This document shows positions 1 to 7,330 of a DNA stretch of 8,950 bases, one piece after another. Source of the DNA: Cyanobacteria bacterium T3Sed10_376R1m (GTDB lineage: Bacteria > Cyanobacteriota > Cyanobacteriia > Cyanobacteriales > Cyanobacteriaceae); contig PXEJ01000431.1 in assembly GCA_003566215.1 (NCBI GenBank), positions 1-8,950 on the forward strand, written 5' to 3'. A program made the translations under genes and the position numbers. A model generated the notes under the pieces. That model was not told the origin of the DNA, searched no databases, and saw nothing but the letters and a program-made list of their open reading frames with translations. The first letter of the stretch is position 1; each line of letters starts with the position of its first letter.

Positions 1-1284
1 GCCTTCGCAGCCATTCGTTTAGGGGGAGTCGAAAACTTTTTAAAAACTATTGAAATTGCCTCCAAAATTCCTTCTACTAGCTACTCTTACGATCGCGCTA
101 CCAAGTTAGCCCAAGATGCAGAAGAACAAATAGTCGAAATAGTTACAAAATTAGTAGAAAATCGTGACTGGACACAACTAGCCAACTTATCCCGTCAAAT
201 TCCTAACAATAGCTCCCTAGATAAAAAAGCCAACAGTTGGTCAACTCTCGCCAGTGCAGGGCGCAATGCAGAGTTAGGAACAATTACTTCCCTTGACTTA
301 GCCATTAATCAAATTAAAAATATTTCCAGTGATAGTGGCGTATTTAAAGAAGGGAGAGAACTACAAAAAAGATGGACATTACAAAAAGAAGATTTAGTCT
401 ATCTCACCGAAGCTAAAGACTTAGCTCGTCCGGGGGATGTAACGGATTTACGTCAAGCCATCACCAAAGCAGAATTTATCAGTAACGAAAACCCCCTCTA
501 TTCCGAAGCCCAAAGGGAAATTCAAAAATGGCGTAGGGAAATTCAAGTACAAGAAGATCAACCCTATCTCAATCGAGCCAAGCAGTTAGCCCAAGGAAAT
601 AATGTTGACGCATGGCAAAAAGCGATCGCCCAAGCCGACGCAATAGGCTCCGGCAGAGCCTTACATTCAGAAGCTAGAAACCTTATTTCCCAATGGACAG
701 CAAACATTCAACGGGTAGAAGACCAACCAACCCTAAACCGTGCCATCTCCTTAGGCAACAACAAAGACTATCAAGAAGCCATTAACGTAGCTAGTCGCAT
801 CAGTAGAGGTAGAGCCCTCCATAACGATGCCCAAAATCGCATCAGAACATGGCGGCGCGAAATTACTGCCCAAGAAAATCTCGCTCAAGCCTACAACATT
901 GCCCAAAATCGAGATCCTCAATCTCTATCCCGTGCCATTACCATTGCCCGTCGTATCCCTTCTTCTGCTGATGTGGCAGGACAAGGCAATGTGGCTGTTA
1001 ATCGTTGGTCGGAACAATTACTCGCTAATGCCAGACGTATTGCATCTAATTATGTGCGATCGGATCTTCAAGAAGCCATCACCATCGCCGAAATGATTCC
1101 CTCAGGCAGTAGTGCTTATAACCAAGCCAGACAAGAAATTCAAGCATGGCGTAGGGAATTAAATCCCCCCGCAACCCCCCCTCGCAATACAAGTCCTCGT
1201 AATACCAATCCTCGTAACAACACCTCCGAACCAGTCGAACCCTTTCCTCCCGAGCCCACCCTATCAGACACTAACTTTTATTAA
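1..1284 (+). CDS. C-terminal part of a cyanobacterial IP/W-repeat protein (often labelled 'chromosome segregation ATPase')
   Basis: The reading frame is open from base 1 to the TAA at 1282-1284, giving the last 427 residues of a protein whose start lies outside the window. The visible part is built of about eight degenerate helical repeats of 30-45 residues. Each has a pattern like AI..A..IP..S..Y..A...I..W, with tryptophans near residues 57, 80, 125, 177, 232, 284, 336 and 383, and IP or IS before them (for example IPSTS, IPNNS, IPSGSS). It resembles a cyanobacterial family that I recall with an N-terminal membrane anchor and the database label 'chromosome segregation ATPase'. No Walker motif or other ATPase signature is present here, so I would not trust that label. 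The tail (about 388-427) is Pro/Asn/Arg-rich, probably disordered, and contains three PRN units. Function is unknown. A scaffold or protein-interaction role is inferred only from the repeats. Confidence 0.8.
   Translation, partial: AFAAIRLGGVENFLKTIEIASKIPSTSYSYDRATKLAQDAEEQIVEIVTKLVENRDWTQLANLSRQIPNNSSLDKKANSWSTLASAGRNAELGTITSLDLAINQIKNISSDSGVFKEGRELQKRWTLQKEDLVYLTEAKDLARPGDVTDLRQAITKAEFISNENPLYSEAQREIQKWRREIQVQEDQPYLNRAKQLAQGNNVDAWQKAIAQADAIGSGRALHSEARNLISQWTANIQRVEDQPTLNRAISLGNNKDYQEAINVASRISRGRALHNDAQNRIRTWRREITAQENLAQAYNIAQNRDPQSLSRAITIARRIPSSADVAGQGNVAVNRWSEQLLANARRIASNYVRSDLQEAITIAEMIPSGSSAYNQARQEIQAWRRELNPPATPPRNTSPRNTNPRNNTSEPVEPFPPEPTLSDTNFY
1180..1224 (+). repeat. 15-bp coding minisatellite, three units
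   Basis: Three consecutive 15-base units (1180-1194, 1195-1209, 1210-1224) each begin CCTCG(C/T)AA and encode PRNTS, PRNTN and PRNNT in the tail of the repeat protein. Differences are mostly at third codon positions in the first two units, so the array is not brand new. Such units can change copy number by replication slippage without breaking the frame. Confidence 0.7.
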
Positions 1285-1360
1285 CTTGTACCTTGATTAC
1301 ACACTAGAAACTTTATGATATTGAGATAATTGATTATTTTGTCCTTTATACTTTTTTGTT

Positions 1361-2815
1361 ATGAATATTGCCATTAAAAAACCGATCTTAGTTTCTGGTG
1401 TTAGTCTCTCTTTTCTTCTTTGGTTTTGGCAAATTTTTTCTAACTCCGTGGGAGAATTTGCCGAAATCGGATTTTGGAGCTTGATTTTATTGAGCAGTTT
1501 ACTTGTATTTATTCGTCCGAAAAAAGAAAAAATTCATCCCCCCACTATTTCCCTAACTCCCATTACCTCGGAAATTTTAGAAGAAACAAAGCATCAGGTA
1601 GAAACACTAATTAATTTGTTAATCAATGAAACAAATAATTTTACCCCTAACAATTTAACCTTATCCCCAGACACCTTTAAAAAACAACTATCTTTAATAC
1701 AGTCTAAATACCAAGATAAAATCCAATCCCCCAACACTTCAAAAGCAGAAATTGTCATCTTAAGTAATAATCAATTAAATAGTAATATTCTCAAAAATAT
1801 CTTAGAAAAAAATGAGAACCTCAACAGATTTACTTATCAAACCATTACTATTTCATCCTTAGATCAAGATAAATACAACCAATTACTATTAAACTATGAT
1901 TTAGTTTTATTTCTTATACAAGGAGATATAACCGAGTCAGAAAAAGAAATCCTTAAAGAATTAGCCCTTAAAAGACAACAAATAATTCTAGCCTTCAACC
2001 AGACAGAGTATCATATTCCCGAAGAAAATAAAGAGATCTTAAAAAAAATAGAAAACAACACAACAAATATAATTCCTCAAGAAAATATCATTACTATTAA
2101 TACAAATAATCAAATAGTAAAAATTAGAAAATATAGTAATGAAAAAGACTATCAAGAATCCTTAGAAACACTAGAAGCAAACTGTGAGAATTTAATTAAC
2201 AAACTGACCACAAATAATGATCAGCAAAATCTATTTATAACCACTGCCTACCGTCGAACTTGTCAACTAAAACAAAACATAGAAGTAGAAATAAATAGTC
2301 TCAGAAAACAAAAAGCCTTACCCATAGTTGAAAAATACCAATGGATAGCCGCTAGTGCCACCCTAGCCAATCCTTTTGCAAGTTTAGATTTATTGGCTGT
2401 TGGTGCAATTAACACTCAGATGATAATTGATTTAGGAAAAATTTATCAGCAAAAAATAACTCTTAATCAAGCCCAACAAATTTCCCTAGAATTAGCCAAA
2501 TTAATTATTAATTTAGGCATAGTAGAAATTTCTACTCAAACCATTACCACTATTTTAAAAACAAACACTATAACCTACATTGCAGGGGGTGTAATTCAAG
2601 GAATTAGTGCTGCTTATTTAACTAGAATTTGTAGTCTGAGTTTAATAGAATATTTAGAAAGTCAACAAATAAATGTTAGTACTAATAATAGCAAAATAAA
2701 TTTGCAAAATATTAAAGAAAAATTAGAAAAAGTATTTAAAGAAAACCATAAACAAACATTCATTAATAGTTTTATTCAAAAAACAACCCACAAATTAGGA
2801 TGGAAAACTGTTTAG
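1361..2815 (+). CDS. DUF697 (YcjF-like) membrane protein with degenerate GTPase-like domain
   Basis: The 484-residue protein has two N-terminal hydrophobic segments (about 9-27 and 36-51) followed by a basic stretch (RPKKEK), so it is probably anchored in a membrane. Residues about 128-240 have the layout of an Era/HSR1-type GTPase: a beta strand AEIVILS, a core strand DLVLFLIQGDIT (180-191) and a strand IILAFNQTE (208-216). The position expected for the P-loop (about 134-142, SNNQLNSN) lacks GxxxxGKS/T, and the G4 motif NKxD is replaced by NQTE. GTP hydrolysis is therefore unlikely. The C-terminal third (about 320-432) matches the DUF697 domain as I know it from cyanobacteria (PIVEKYQWIAAS, ANPFASLDLLAVGAI, then several hydrophobic helices). 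The role of DUF697 proteins is unknown. The start is an ATG 76 bases after the previous stop, with no clear Shine-Dalgarno sequence. The next gene begins nine bases downstream. Confidence 0.8.
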   Translation: MNIAIKKPILVSGVSLSFLLWFWQIFSNSVGEFAEIGFWSLILLSSLLVFIRPKKEKIHPPTISLTPITSEILEETKHQVETLINLLINETNNFTPNNLTLSPDTFKKQLSLIQSKYQDKIQSPNTSKAEIVILSNNQLNSNILKNILEKNENLNRFTYQTITISSLDQDKYNQLLLNYDLVLFLIQGDITESEKEILKELALKRQQIILAFNQTEYHIPEENKEILKKIENNTTNIIPQENIITINTNNQIVKIRKYSNEKDYQESLETLEANCENLINKLTTNNDQQNLFITTAYRRTCQLKQNIEVEINSLRKQKALPIVEKYQWIAASATLANPFASLDLLAVGAINTQMIIDLGKIYQQKITLNQAQQISLELAKLIINLGIVEISTQTITTILKTNTITYIAGGVIQGISAAYLTRICSLSLIEYLESQQINVSTNNSKINLQNIKEKLEKVFKENHKQTFINSFIQKTTHKLGWKTV

Positions 2816-2824
2816 TAGAAAAAA

Positions 2825-3421
2825 ATGTCAAAAAAAACTCTAATTGTTTTTACAAGGTATCCTGAGCTAGGTAAAACAAAAACTCGATTAATTCGGGCGA
2901 TCGGGGCAAAAAAAGCAACTAATTTACAGCGTAAAATGACCGAAGAAACTTTAAAAAAAGTAGAAAAAATTACAGAAAATATTAATATACAAATTTATTA
3001 TACAGGGGGAAATTTATCTTTAATGGAAGATTGGTTAGGGAAAAAATGGAGTTTTGTTGAACAAATACAAGCTGATTTGGGGCAAAAAATGTATGGAGCT
3101 TTAGAAGCTAATTATAACCAACAAAAAAAACCTGTTATTATTATTGGTATTGATTGCCCTTTTTTAGATACTAATATTCTACAAGAAGCATTAACAGCTA
3201 TTGACCATAATGATATGGTTATCGGCAAGGCAGAAGATGGGGGGTATTATTTAATAGGATTAAAGCAACCTATCAAGGAATTATTTACTGGCATTTCTTG
3301 GAGTACAGATCAAGTTTATAGTCAAACGATTAAAATTGCCTATCAATTTAATTTATCTGTCTATAATTTACCTATTTTAAGAGATATAGATAGACCTGAA
3401 GATTTAGCTTTTTATACTTAA
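2825..3421 (+). CDS. DUF2064 / TIGR04282 family glycosyltransferase-like protein
   Basis: The 198-residue protein has the usual length and motifs of the DUF2064 family (TIGR04282, 'rSAM/selenodomain-associated transferase 1'), a GT-A nucleotidyl/glycosyltransferase fold. The visible motifs are FTRYPELGKTKTRL (9-22, the nucleotide-binding-like start), QADLGQKM (82-89), GIDCPFL (108-114, with the Asp expected near the metal or sugar nucleotide), AEDGGYYLIGL (136-146), W159 and DIDRPEDL (187-194). The true substrate is not established for the family. The radical-SAM/selenoprotein and 'transferase 2' partners that give it its name are not next to it here. It follows the DUF697 gene after nine bases (two in-frame TAG stops, then an A-run), with no good ribosome-binding site, so co-transcription and coupling are likely. 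Confidence 0.85.
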   Translation: MSKKTLIVFTRYPELGKTKTRLIRAIGAKKATNLQRKMTEETLKKVEKITENINIQIYYTGGNLSLMEDWLGKKWSFVEQIQADLGQKMYGALEANYNQQKKPVIIIGIDCPFLDTNILQEALTAIDHNDMVIGKAEDGGYYLIGLKQPIKELFTGISWSTDQVYSQTIKIAYQFNLSVYNLPILRDIDRPEDLAFYT

Positions 3422-3572
3422 ATTAATAATAAATTCTGATATATTAGTTTTCTCTAAATTCTAGTAAATAAAATTATATCGTTATGAGTAATTGAGATTT
3501 TTTAATGTGTCTATTAATTTAAAGAAATGTTATAGAATAAAAATATTCGTATCTTTTAATAGGATTTAATTA

Positions 3573-3935
3573 ATGAGTACTTCTAAAAATGTTTTGGGAA
3601 ATCCTTTGGAAATTTGTTGTAAATCTCCCGTGACGGGTTTTTATCGTAATGGGTGTTGTGATACTGGAGCAGAAGATTTTGGTTTACATCTAGTATGTGC
3701 TAAGGTGACAGCGGAATTTTTGCAATACAGTAAGGCACAAGGCAATGATTTAGTAACCCCGATGCCAATGTATAATTTTCCCGGCTTAAAACCGGGTGAC
3801 AAATGGTGTTTATGTGTTTCCCGTTGGCAAGAGGCATTGGATGATGGATTTGCACCGCCCATTGTTTTAGCTTCTACCCATGAAAAAACTTTGCAATTTA
3901 TTCCCCTTGAAGTGTTACAGGAGCATTCTATCTAA
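3573..3935 (+). CDS. DUF2237 family protein (COG3651)
   Basis: This 120-residue soluble protein matches the DUF2237 family over its whole length: NVLGNPLEICCKSPVTGFYRNG near the start, then CCDTGAEDFGLHLVCA, GDKWCLC.SRW and a final APPIVLASTHEKTL segment. Seven cysteines (15, 16, 28, 29, 42, 79, 81) include two CC pairs and a CLC, which suggests metal or redox chemistry, but no activity is established for the family as far as I know. No signal peptide or membrane segment is seen. The start is supported by AGGA at 3561-3564, eight bases before the ATG. The 151 bases upstream are very AT-rich and hold no other gene. A strong hairpin lies eight bases after the stop, so the gene may be a single-gene transcript. 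Confidence 0.88.
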   Translation: MSTSKNVLGNPLEICCKSPVTGFYRNGCCDTGAEDFGLHLVCAKVTAEFLQYSKAQGNDLVTPMPMYNFPGLKPGDKWCLCVSRWQEALDDGFAPPIVLASTHEKTLQFIPLEVLQEHSI

Positions 3936-3943
3936 AAAAATTC

Positions 3944-3971
3944 ATAAATTTGTGGTATGCCATAAATTTAT
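3944..3971 (+). terminator. Hairpin between the DUF2237 gene and moaA; possible terminator or attenuator
   Basis: A 12-base arm (3944-3955, ATAAATTTGTGG) pairs with 3960-3971 (CCATAAATTTAT) across a TATG loop, with one G-T wobble and no mismatches. It sits eight bases after the DUF2237 stop. On the + strand only a mixed TCTTATTT tract follows, which is weak for rho-independent termination. On the - strand the hairpin is followed by GAATTTTTTT, a better terminator shape, although no - gene needs it. It could also be a leader structure for moaA. Confidence 0.45.
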
Positions 3972-4034
3972 CAAATCTTATTTATAGTGATATGGAAGAA
4001 AAAAAGTAAGGTGGGGAGTGTCAATAAAAGTTTA

Positions 4035-5024
4035 ATGAATGCTATTGATTATTTAAGAATTAGTTTAATTGATAAATGTAATTTTCGTTGTCAATATTGT
4101 ATGCCAGAAGATCAAGAATTAACTTATCTTTTGGAGCAAGATTTTTTGACAAAAAATGAGTTATTAACTTTATTAAAAGAGGTATTTATTCCTTTAGGAT
4201 TTAATAAATTTCGCCTGACTGGAGGAGAACCTTTATTGCGTCCTGATTTGCCAGAGATTGTGGCAGAAATTATTAGTTTAAAAGCAACGCAGGATTTATC
4301 TCTAACTACCAATGGATTTTTATTGACTCAAAAGGCAGAGTCATTATTTAAGGCTGGTTTAAAAAGAATTAATATTAGTTTAGATTCTCTTAATGGGCAG
4401 ACTTTTGAGCAAATTATAGGTAATCATGGTAAAAGTCGTTGGGAAAAAACTTGGGCAGGAATTTTAAAGGCTTATGAAGTTGGTTTTAATCCTCTTAAAT
4501 TGAATGTAGTCGTAATTCCGGGGGTAAATGATCATGAAGTTTTAGATTTGGCACAGTTGACAATTGATAAAAATTGGCATATTAGATTTATAGAATTTAT
4601 GCCTATTGGAAATGGTCAATTATTTCAAGAAAAAGCATGGGTTCCTTCGGCGGATATTCGTCAAAAAATTAAGGATAAATGGGGTTTAGAGGAGGCTAAT
4701 GTCAAAGGTAATGGCCCGGCGGATGTTTTTAGCATTCCGGGAGCAAAAGGTACTGTAGGCTTTATTTCACAAATGTCTGAGTGCTTTTGCGATCGCTGTA
4801 ACCGTGTCCGTTTATCCGCCGATGGGTGGCTACGTCCTTGTTTATTAAATGAGACAGGACAAATTGACCTTAAAACTGCCTTGAGAAACGGGGTTAAAAG
4901 TGAATTATTACAAAAAAATGTAGCAGATTTATTATTATTAAAACCTGATATTAACTTTAAGGAGCGAAATATGGGTTCTAATGGTCATTCCTACGATCGC
5001 ACTATGTCTCAAATTGGAGGATAA
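4035..5024 (+). CDS. moaA: GTP 3',8-cyclase MoaA (molybdenum cofactor biosynthesis)
   Basis: MoaA is a radical-SAM enzyme that, with MoaC, turns GTP into cyclic pyranopterin monophosphate, the first stage of molybdenum cofactor synthesis in the cytoplasm. Counting from the ATG at 4035 (329 residues), the radical-SAM cluster motif CNFRCQYC has Cys15, 19 and 22, and GGEP lies at 63-66. The second cluster motif CDRC...NRVRLSADG...PC has Cys252, 255 and 269. The protein ends in the Gly-Gly that is important in this family. All catalytic landmarks are present and the length is normal. The start is uncertain: the frame is open to a GTG at 3987 that would add 16 residues ([16 protein letters not shown]), with another GTG at 4011. 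I prefer 4035 because family members start close to the DYLRISL segment. A Shine-Dalgarno-like AAGGTGGGGAG (4008-4018) lies rather far (16 bases) from this ATG and has no better-placed start. moaC and other cofactor genes are not in the window. Confidence 0.93.
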   Translation: MNAIDYLRISLIDKCNFRCQYCMPEDQELTYLLEQDFLTKNELLTLLKEVFIPLGFNKFRLTGGEPLLRPDLPEIVAEIISLKATQDLSLTTNGFLLTQKAESLFKAGLKRINISLDSLNGQTFEQIIGNHGKSRWEKTWAGILKAYEVGFNPLKLNVVVIPGVNDHEVLDLAQLTIDKNWHIRFIEFMPIGNGQLFQEKAWVPSADIRQKIKDKWGLEEANVKGNGPADVFSIPGAKGTVGFISQMSECFCDRCNRVRLSADGWLRPCLLNETGQIDLKTALRNGVKSELLQKNVADLLLLKPDINFKERNMGSNGHSYDRTMSQIGG

Positions 5025-5030
5025 CCTTAA

Positions 5031-5059
5031 TTAAGTCAATGGCTACTGTGCCTTATAAT
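5031..5059 (+). promoter_or_regulatory. Promoter candidate for the methionine gamma-lyase family gene
   Basis: A perfect TATAAT (5054-5059) lies 17 bases after a weak TTAAGT (5031-5036, three matches to TTGACA). It sits in the 63-base gap between moaA and the next gene and would start RNA about 20 bases before the ATG at 5088. In AT-rich DNA, chance matches are common, but the spacing and position fit a sigma-70-type promoter. Confidence 0.45.
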
Positions 5060-5087
5060 TTTATGGTTTACCGAAGTTGTTAACACC

Positions 5088-6317
5088 ATGAATCCATCAC
5101 AATTAATCGCTACAGCTACAGAAAAATTATTGCCTACCTTTTACGGTATTGATCAACAAGTACAAAAAAACTTAAAAAAAGTCCTCTCTGCCTTTCAAGA
5201 ATATAAAGTAGGGGTTCATCACTTTAGTAGTGTAAGTGGTTATGGTCATGATGATTTGGGTAGAGAAGTCTTAGATCAGGTTTTTGCGAGGGTTGTAGGA
5301 GCTTCTAAAGCTGCGGTGAGGGTACAAATGGTATCCGGTACCCATGCGATCGCATCTTGCCTATACGGAGTACTACGTCCCAAAGATGAAATGTTAGCAG
5401 TGGCAGGACATCCCTACGACACCCTAGAAGAAGTCATCGGTACAAGGGAAGAAGGGCAAGGAAGCCTCAAGGAATTTGGGATCTCTTACCGTGAATTAGA
5501 TTTAACCCCCAAAGGGGAAATCCACTGGGAAAATCTCGCCACGGCCATAAAACCTGAAACCAAATTAGTCTTAATTCAGCGCTCTTGTGGTTATTCATGG
5601 CGACAAAGTTTATCCATTGCCGACATCCAAAAAATTGTAGAGATTGTAAAAGCTCAAAACCCCAATACCGTTTGTTTTGTGGACAACTGCTACGGAGAAT
5701 TTATCGAAACCCTTGAACCTACAGCGGTAGGGGTAGATTTAATGGCAGGTTCACTGATAAAAAATCCGGGGGGAACAATTGTTACGGCGGGGGGTTACAT
5801 CGCCGGGCGAGAGGATTTAGTAGAAAAAGCCTGTTGTCGTCTCACCGCCCCGGGTATTGGTAGCCATGGGGGGGCAACCTTTGATCAAAATCGTCTCCTA
5901 TTTCAAGGGTTATTTTTAGCACCCCAGATGGTGGGAGAAGCCATCAAAAGTACCCATCTTATTGCCACAGTATTTGCTCAACTAGGTTATGAAGTCAATC
6001 CCTTACCCCTTACTCCTCGTCGAGATATTATTCAAGGGGTAAAATTTGGCAACCCAGAGGCTTTGATTGCTTTTTGTCGGGCTATCCAGAAAAATTCCCC
6101 GGTAGGTTCATATCTTGATCCTATACCTGCTACCATGCCGGGTTATGAAAGTAATTTGATCATGGCTGGGGGTACTTTTATTGATGGTAGTACCTCCGAA
6201 TTGTCCGCCGATGGTCCTTTACGAGAACCCTACATCGCTTTCTGTCAGGGTGGTACCCATTGGACTCATAGTGCGATCGCCCTTGAATCTGCCCTAACAC
6301 AACTACAACAGTCCTAA
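5088..6317 (+). CDS. PLP-dependent methionine gamma-lyase family protein (aluminium resistance protein type)
   Basis: The 409-residue protein matches the Met_gamma_lyase family (often annotated 'aluminum resistance protein'), a fold-type I pyridoxal-phosphate enzyme of the cystathionine-lyase-like group. Typical pieces are HHFSSVSGYGHDDLGRE (44-60), QMVSGTHAI (80-88, around the PLP phosphate site), AGHPYDTLEEVIG (106-118), FVDNCYGEF (197-205, Asp199 facing the PLP ring nitrogen) and GSLIKNPGG (221-229, Lys225 as the likely Schiff-base lysine). The C-terminal domain includes a conserved-looking IDGSTSELSADGP segment and the final THWTH. The true substrate of cyanobacterial members is not settled. 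C-S lyase activity on a sulfur amino acid is family-level inference, and the aluminium link comes from early naming. It stands alone between a promoter candidate and inverted repeats after its stop. No Shine-Dalgarno sequence is evident. Confidence 0.88.
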   Translation: MNPSQLIATATEKLLPTFYGIDQQVQKNLKKVLSAFQEYKVGVHHFSSVSGYGHDDLGREVLDQVFARVVGASKAAVRVQMVSGTHAIASCLYGVLRPKDEMLAVAGHPYDTLEEVIGTREEGQGSLKEFGISYRELDLTPKGEIHWENLATAIKPETKLVLIQRSCGYSWRQSLSIADIQKIVEIVKAQNPNTVCFVDNCYGEFIETLEPTAVGVDLMAGSLIKNPGGTIVTAGGYIAGREDLVEKACCRLTAPGIGSHGGATFDQNRLLFQGLFLAPQMVGEAIKSTHLIATVFAQLGYEVNPLPLTPRRDIIQGVKFGNPEALIAFCRAIQKNSPVGSYLDPIPATMPGYESNLIMAGGTFIDGSTSELSADGPLREPYIAFCQGGTHWTHSAIALESALTQLQQS

Positions 6318-6328
6318 ATCATTTAGGA
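6312..6328 (+). terminator. Perfect inverted repeat over the stop codon; weak terminator candidate
   Basis: TCCTAAAT (6312-6319) and ATTTAGGA (6321-6328) are perfect inverse complements around one base and overlap the TAA of the methionine gamma-lyase family gene. As RNA this gives about six pairs with a five-base loop. No T-tract follows, so intrinsic termination is doubtful. Its place between convergent genes is what makes it worth listing. Confidence 0.3.
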
Positions 6329-6344
6329 TGCCTATAAAACAATT

Positions 6345-6398
6345 TAAATAAAAGAAAAACCTCAATTATCAATCTTTTTTATCGTTCCCTTAATTGAG
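6345..6398 (-). terminator. Possible birA terminator
   Basis: Read on the - strand, CTCAATTA (complement of 6391-6398, inside the last codons of birA) pairs with TAATTGAG (complement of 6361-6368) across a 22-base loop. A T-rich tract follows (complement of about 6346-6360, with TTTTT and TTTT runs). The loop is long and the stem AT-rich, so this is only a moderate candidate. Confidence 0.35.
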
Positions 6399-7200
6399 TT
6401 AAAAGTCCGGGTTTATAAAGACTAATAGCATAATTTTGAGGTGAAAAAATAGCTTTACTACTCGAACCTAAACCTGAGAATTTAACCATCAAATCCCCCT
6501 GAGAATTAACCCCCATAACTTCTCCTAAAGTATCATTTAACAACACCTTTTTACCACTATAAATTAAATACTTATTATAAAGATTAATCACAGAATCAAT
6601 GGTTTGACACTGATAAAGATAATAGCCATCTAAGATACCCAAAACCGTTAACTTTAATAAATCTTGATAAGAATTAACTAATTCATTACTATTTTCTTTT
6701 AGATAATCTTCTAAACAAATATAATTATTGACATTATTATTATTTCTCCAGTTAATACCAACCCCAATAATAGCCTTACTTAATAAATTACCGTGACTCC
6801 TAGTTTCACATAAAATACCTCCTAATTTTTGATTATTTAAAATTAAATCATTAAGCCATTTTATACTTACAGGTACTTTATAAATATGTAAATTTTTCAC
6901 AATTCCCACCACAGAAAAAAGAGTAAGATGATTAAGATTATTAATAGGCATTTGTAAAGATAGCACCATCGTTAAATATAAACCACCTTCAGGGGATAGC
7001 CAATGATTTCCCCGTTGTCCTTTTCCTGCCGTTTGTTGTTTTGCAATAACCACAAAAGGGGTTTGAATTTTATCTTTATCTAGCTCCCATCCTTGGTTAT
7101 TCGTAGAACTAAGAGTATCATAAATATAGCAATCAATAAATTGTTTATCTGGAAATAATTGAGCAAATTTTTGGGGCAAATTAATTTTAAATTTTTCCAT
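6379..7200 (-). CDS. birA: Biotin--[acetyl-CoA-carboxylase] ligase, non-repressor type
   Basis: This enzyme activates biotin with ATP and attaches it to the carboxyl-carrier subunit of acetyl-CoA carboxylase, which fatty acid synthesis needs. The 273-residue protein carries the family motifs: DTLSSTN (28-34), QQTAGKGQRGNHW (55-67, the biotinyl-AMP loop usually GRGRRGR-like), GGLYLTMVL (72-80), KWLNDL (114-119, Lys114 matching the catalytic lysine of E. coli BirA), KLGGILCE (125-132) and IGVGINWRN (145-153). A short C-terminal domain follows (about 216-262). There is no N-terminal helix-turn-helix, so it is a group I ligase that should not act as a biotin-operon repressor. The acceptor-loop sequence GKGQRG is less basic than usual but in place. 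It converges on the methionine gamma-lyase family gene. Only 22 bases separate its start from MITE copy A, so its promoter must lie in or beyond that element. Confidence 0.92.
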   Translation of the reverse strand: MEKFKINLPQKFAQLFPDKQFIDCYIYDTLSSTNNQGWELDKDKIQTPFVVIAKQQTAGKGQRGNHWLSPEGGLYLTMVLSLQMPINNLNHLTLFSVVGIVKNLHIYKVPVSIKWLNDLILNNQKLGGILCETRSHGNLLSKAIIGVGINWRNNNNVNNYICLEDYLKENSNELVNSYQDLLKLTVLGILDGYYLYQCQTIDSVINLYNKYLIYSGKKVLLNDTLGEVMGVNSQGDLMVKFSGLGSSSKAIFSPQNYAISLYKPGLLTQLRER

Positions 7201-7222
7201 TGTCTCAATTTTGTCAAAAAGA

Positions 7223-7330
7223 TATAGCGTTTTTTATAATTATGAGATACATTTATTATTCTCAAGTCCCCCTTATTAAGGGGGATTTAGGGGGATCATT
7301 TTGTACCCCGTAACCATGATAATTGCTATA
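7223..7330 (+). mobile_element. MITE-like element, copy A (108 bp)
   Basis: This block is repeated at 8396-8503 in the same orientation with a single difference (7268 C versus 8441 T). It begins TATAGC and ends GCTATA. The outer 29 bases of the two ends match as imperfect inverted repeats at 20 positions without gaps, and sequence identity to the other copy stops within one base of these ends. Outer TA dinucleotides fit TA target-site duplication, as made by IS630/Tc1-type transposases. It carries no ORF, so it would need a transposase supplied elsewhere. Inside, TCCCCCTTA and TAAGGGGGA (7267-7285) form a hairpin, followed by a second GGGGGAT (7290-7296). It lies in the 230-base divergent gap between birA and the small unknown gene. 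The rest of that gap is AT-rich with no gene. Confidence 0.8.
7267..7285 (+). repeat. CCCCCTT/AAGGGGG hairpin inside MITE copy A
   Basis: Nine-base arms TCCCCCTTA and TAAGGGGGA surround one base. In RNA this would be a GC-rich stem of eight pairs with a three-base loop. The GGGGGATTTAGGGGGAT segment that follows resembles dispersed repeats I recall from several cyanobacterial genomes. Confidence 0.75.

Noticed and set aside
827..1096. An 89-codon + strand ORF in another frame
   Set aside because: It lies wholly inside the continuous repeat-protein frame and has a Pro/Leu-rich, non-natural composition. It is a shadow frame.
3780..3796. CCCGG / CCGGG inverted repeat with a seven-base loop
   Set aside because: It lies inside the DUF2237 frame encoding the PGLKPG segment, with no T-tract after it. 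Codon content explains it.
3641..3862. A 73-codon - strand ORF
   Set aside because: It is antisense to the well-supported DUF2237 gene and shows no family motif.
4124..4312. A 62-codon - strand ORF
   Set aside because: It is antisense to the conserved radical-SAM core of moaA, with no independent support.
5063..5083. Six-codon upstream ORF (ATG ... TAA) just before the methionine gamma-lyase family gene
   Set aside because: Its ATG lies at or before the predicted transcription start from the TATAAT at 5054-5059, and it has no ribosome site. It is most likely chance.
7080..7265. A 61-codon - strand ORF crossing the birA start and MITE copy A
   Set aside because: It is out of frame with birA and starts inside the repeat. 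birA motifs occupy the other frame. It is unlikely to be a transposase remnant, being short and without a DDE motif.
7223..7330. Considered a CRISPR-like or rho-independent terminator repeat pair
   Set aside because: There are only two copies 1.2 kb apart without spacers, and no T-tract follows the hairpin. The inverted-repeat ends fit a MITE better.
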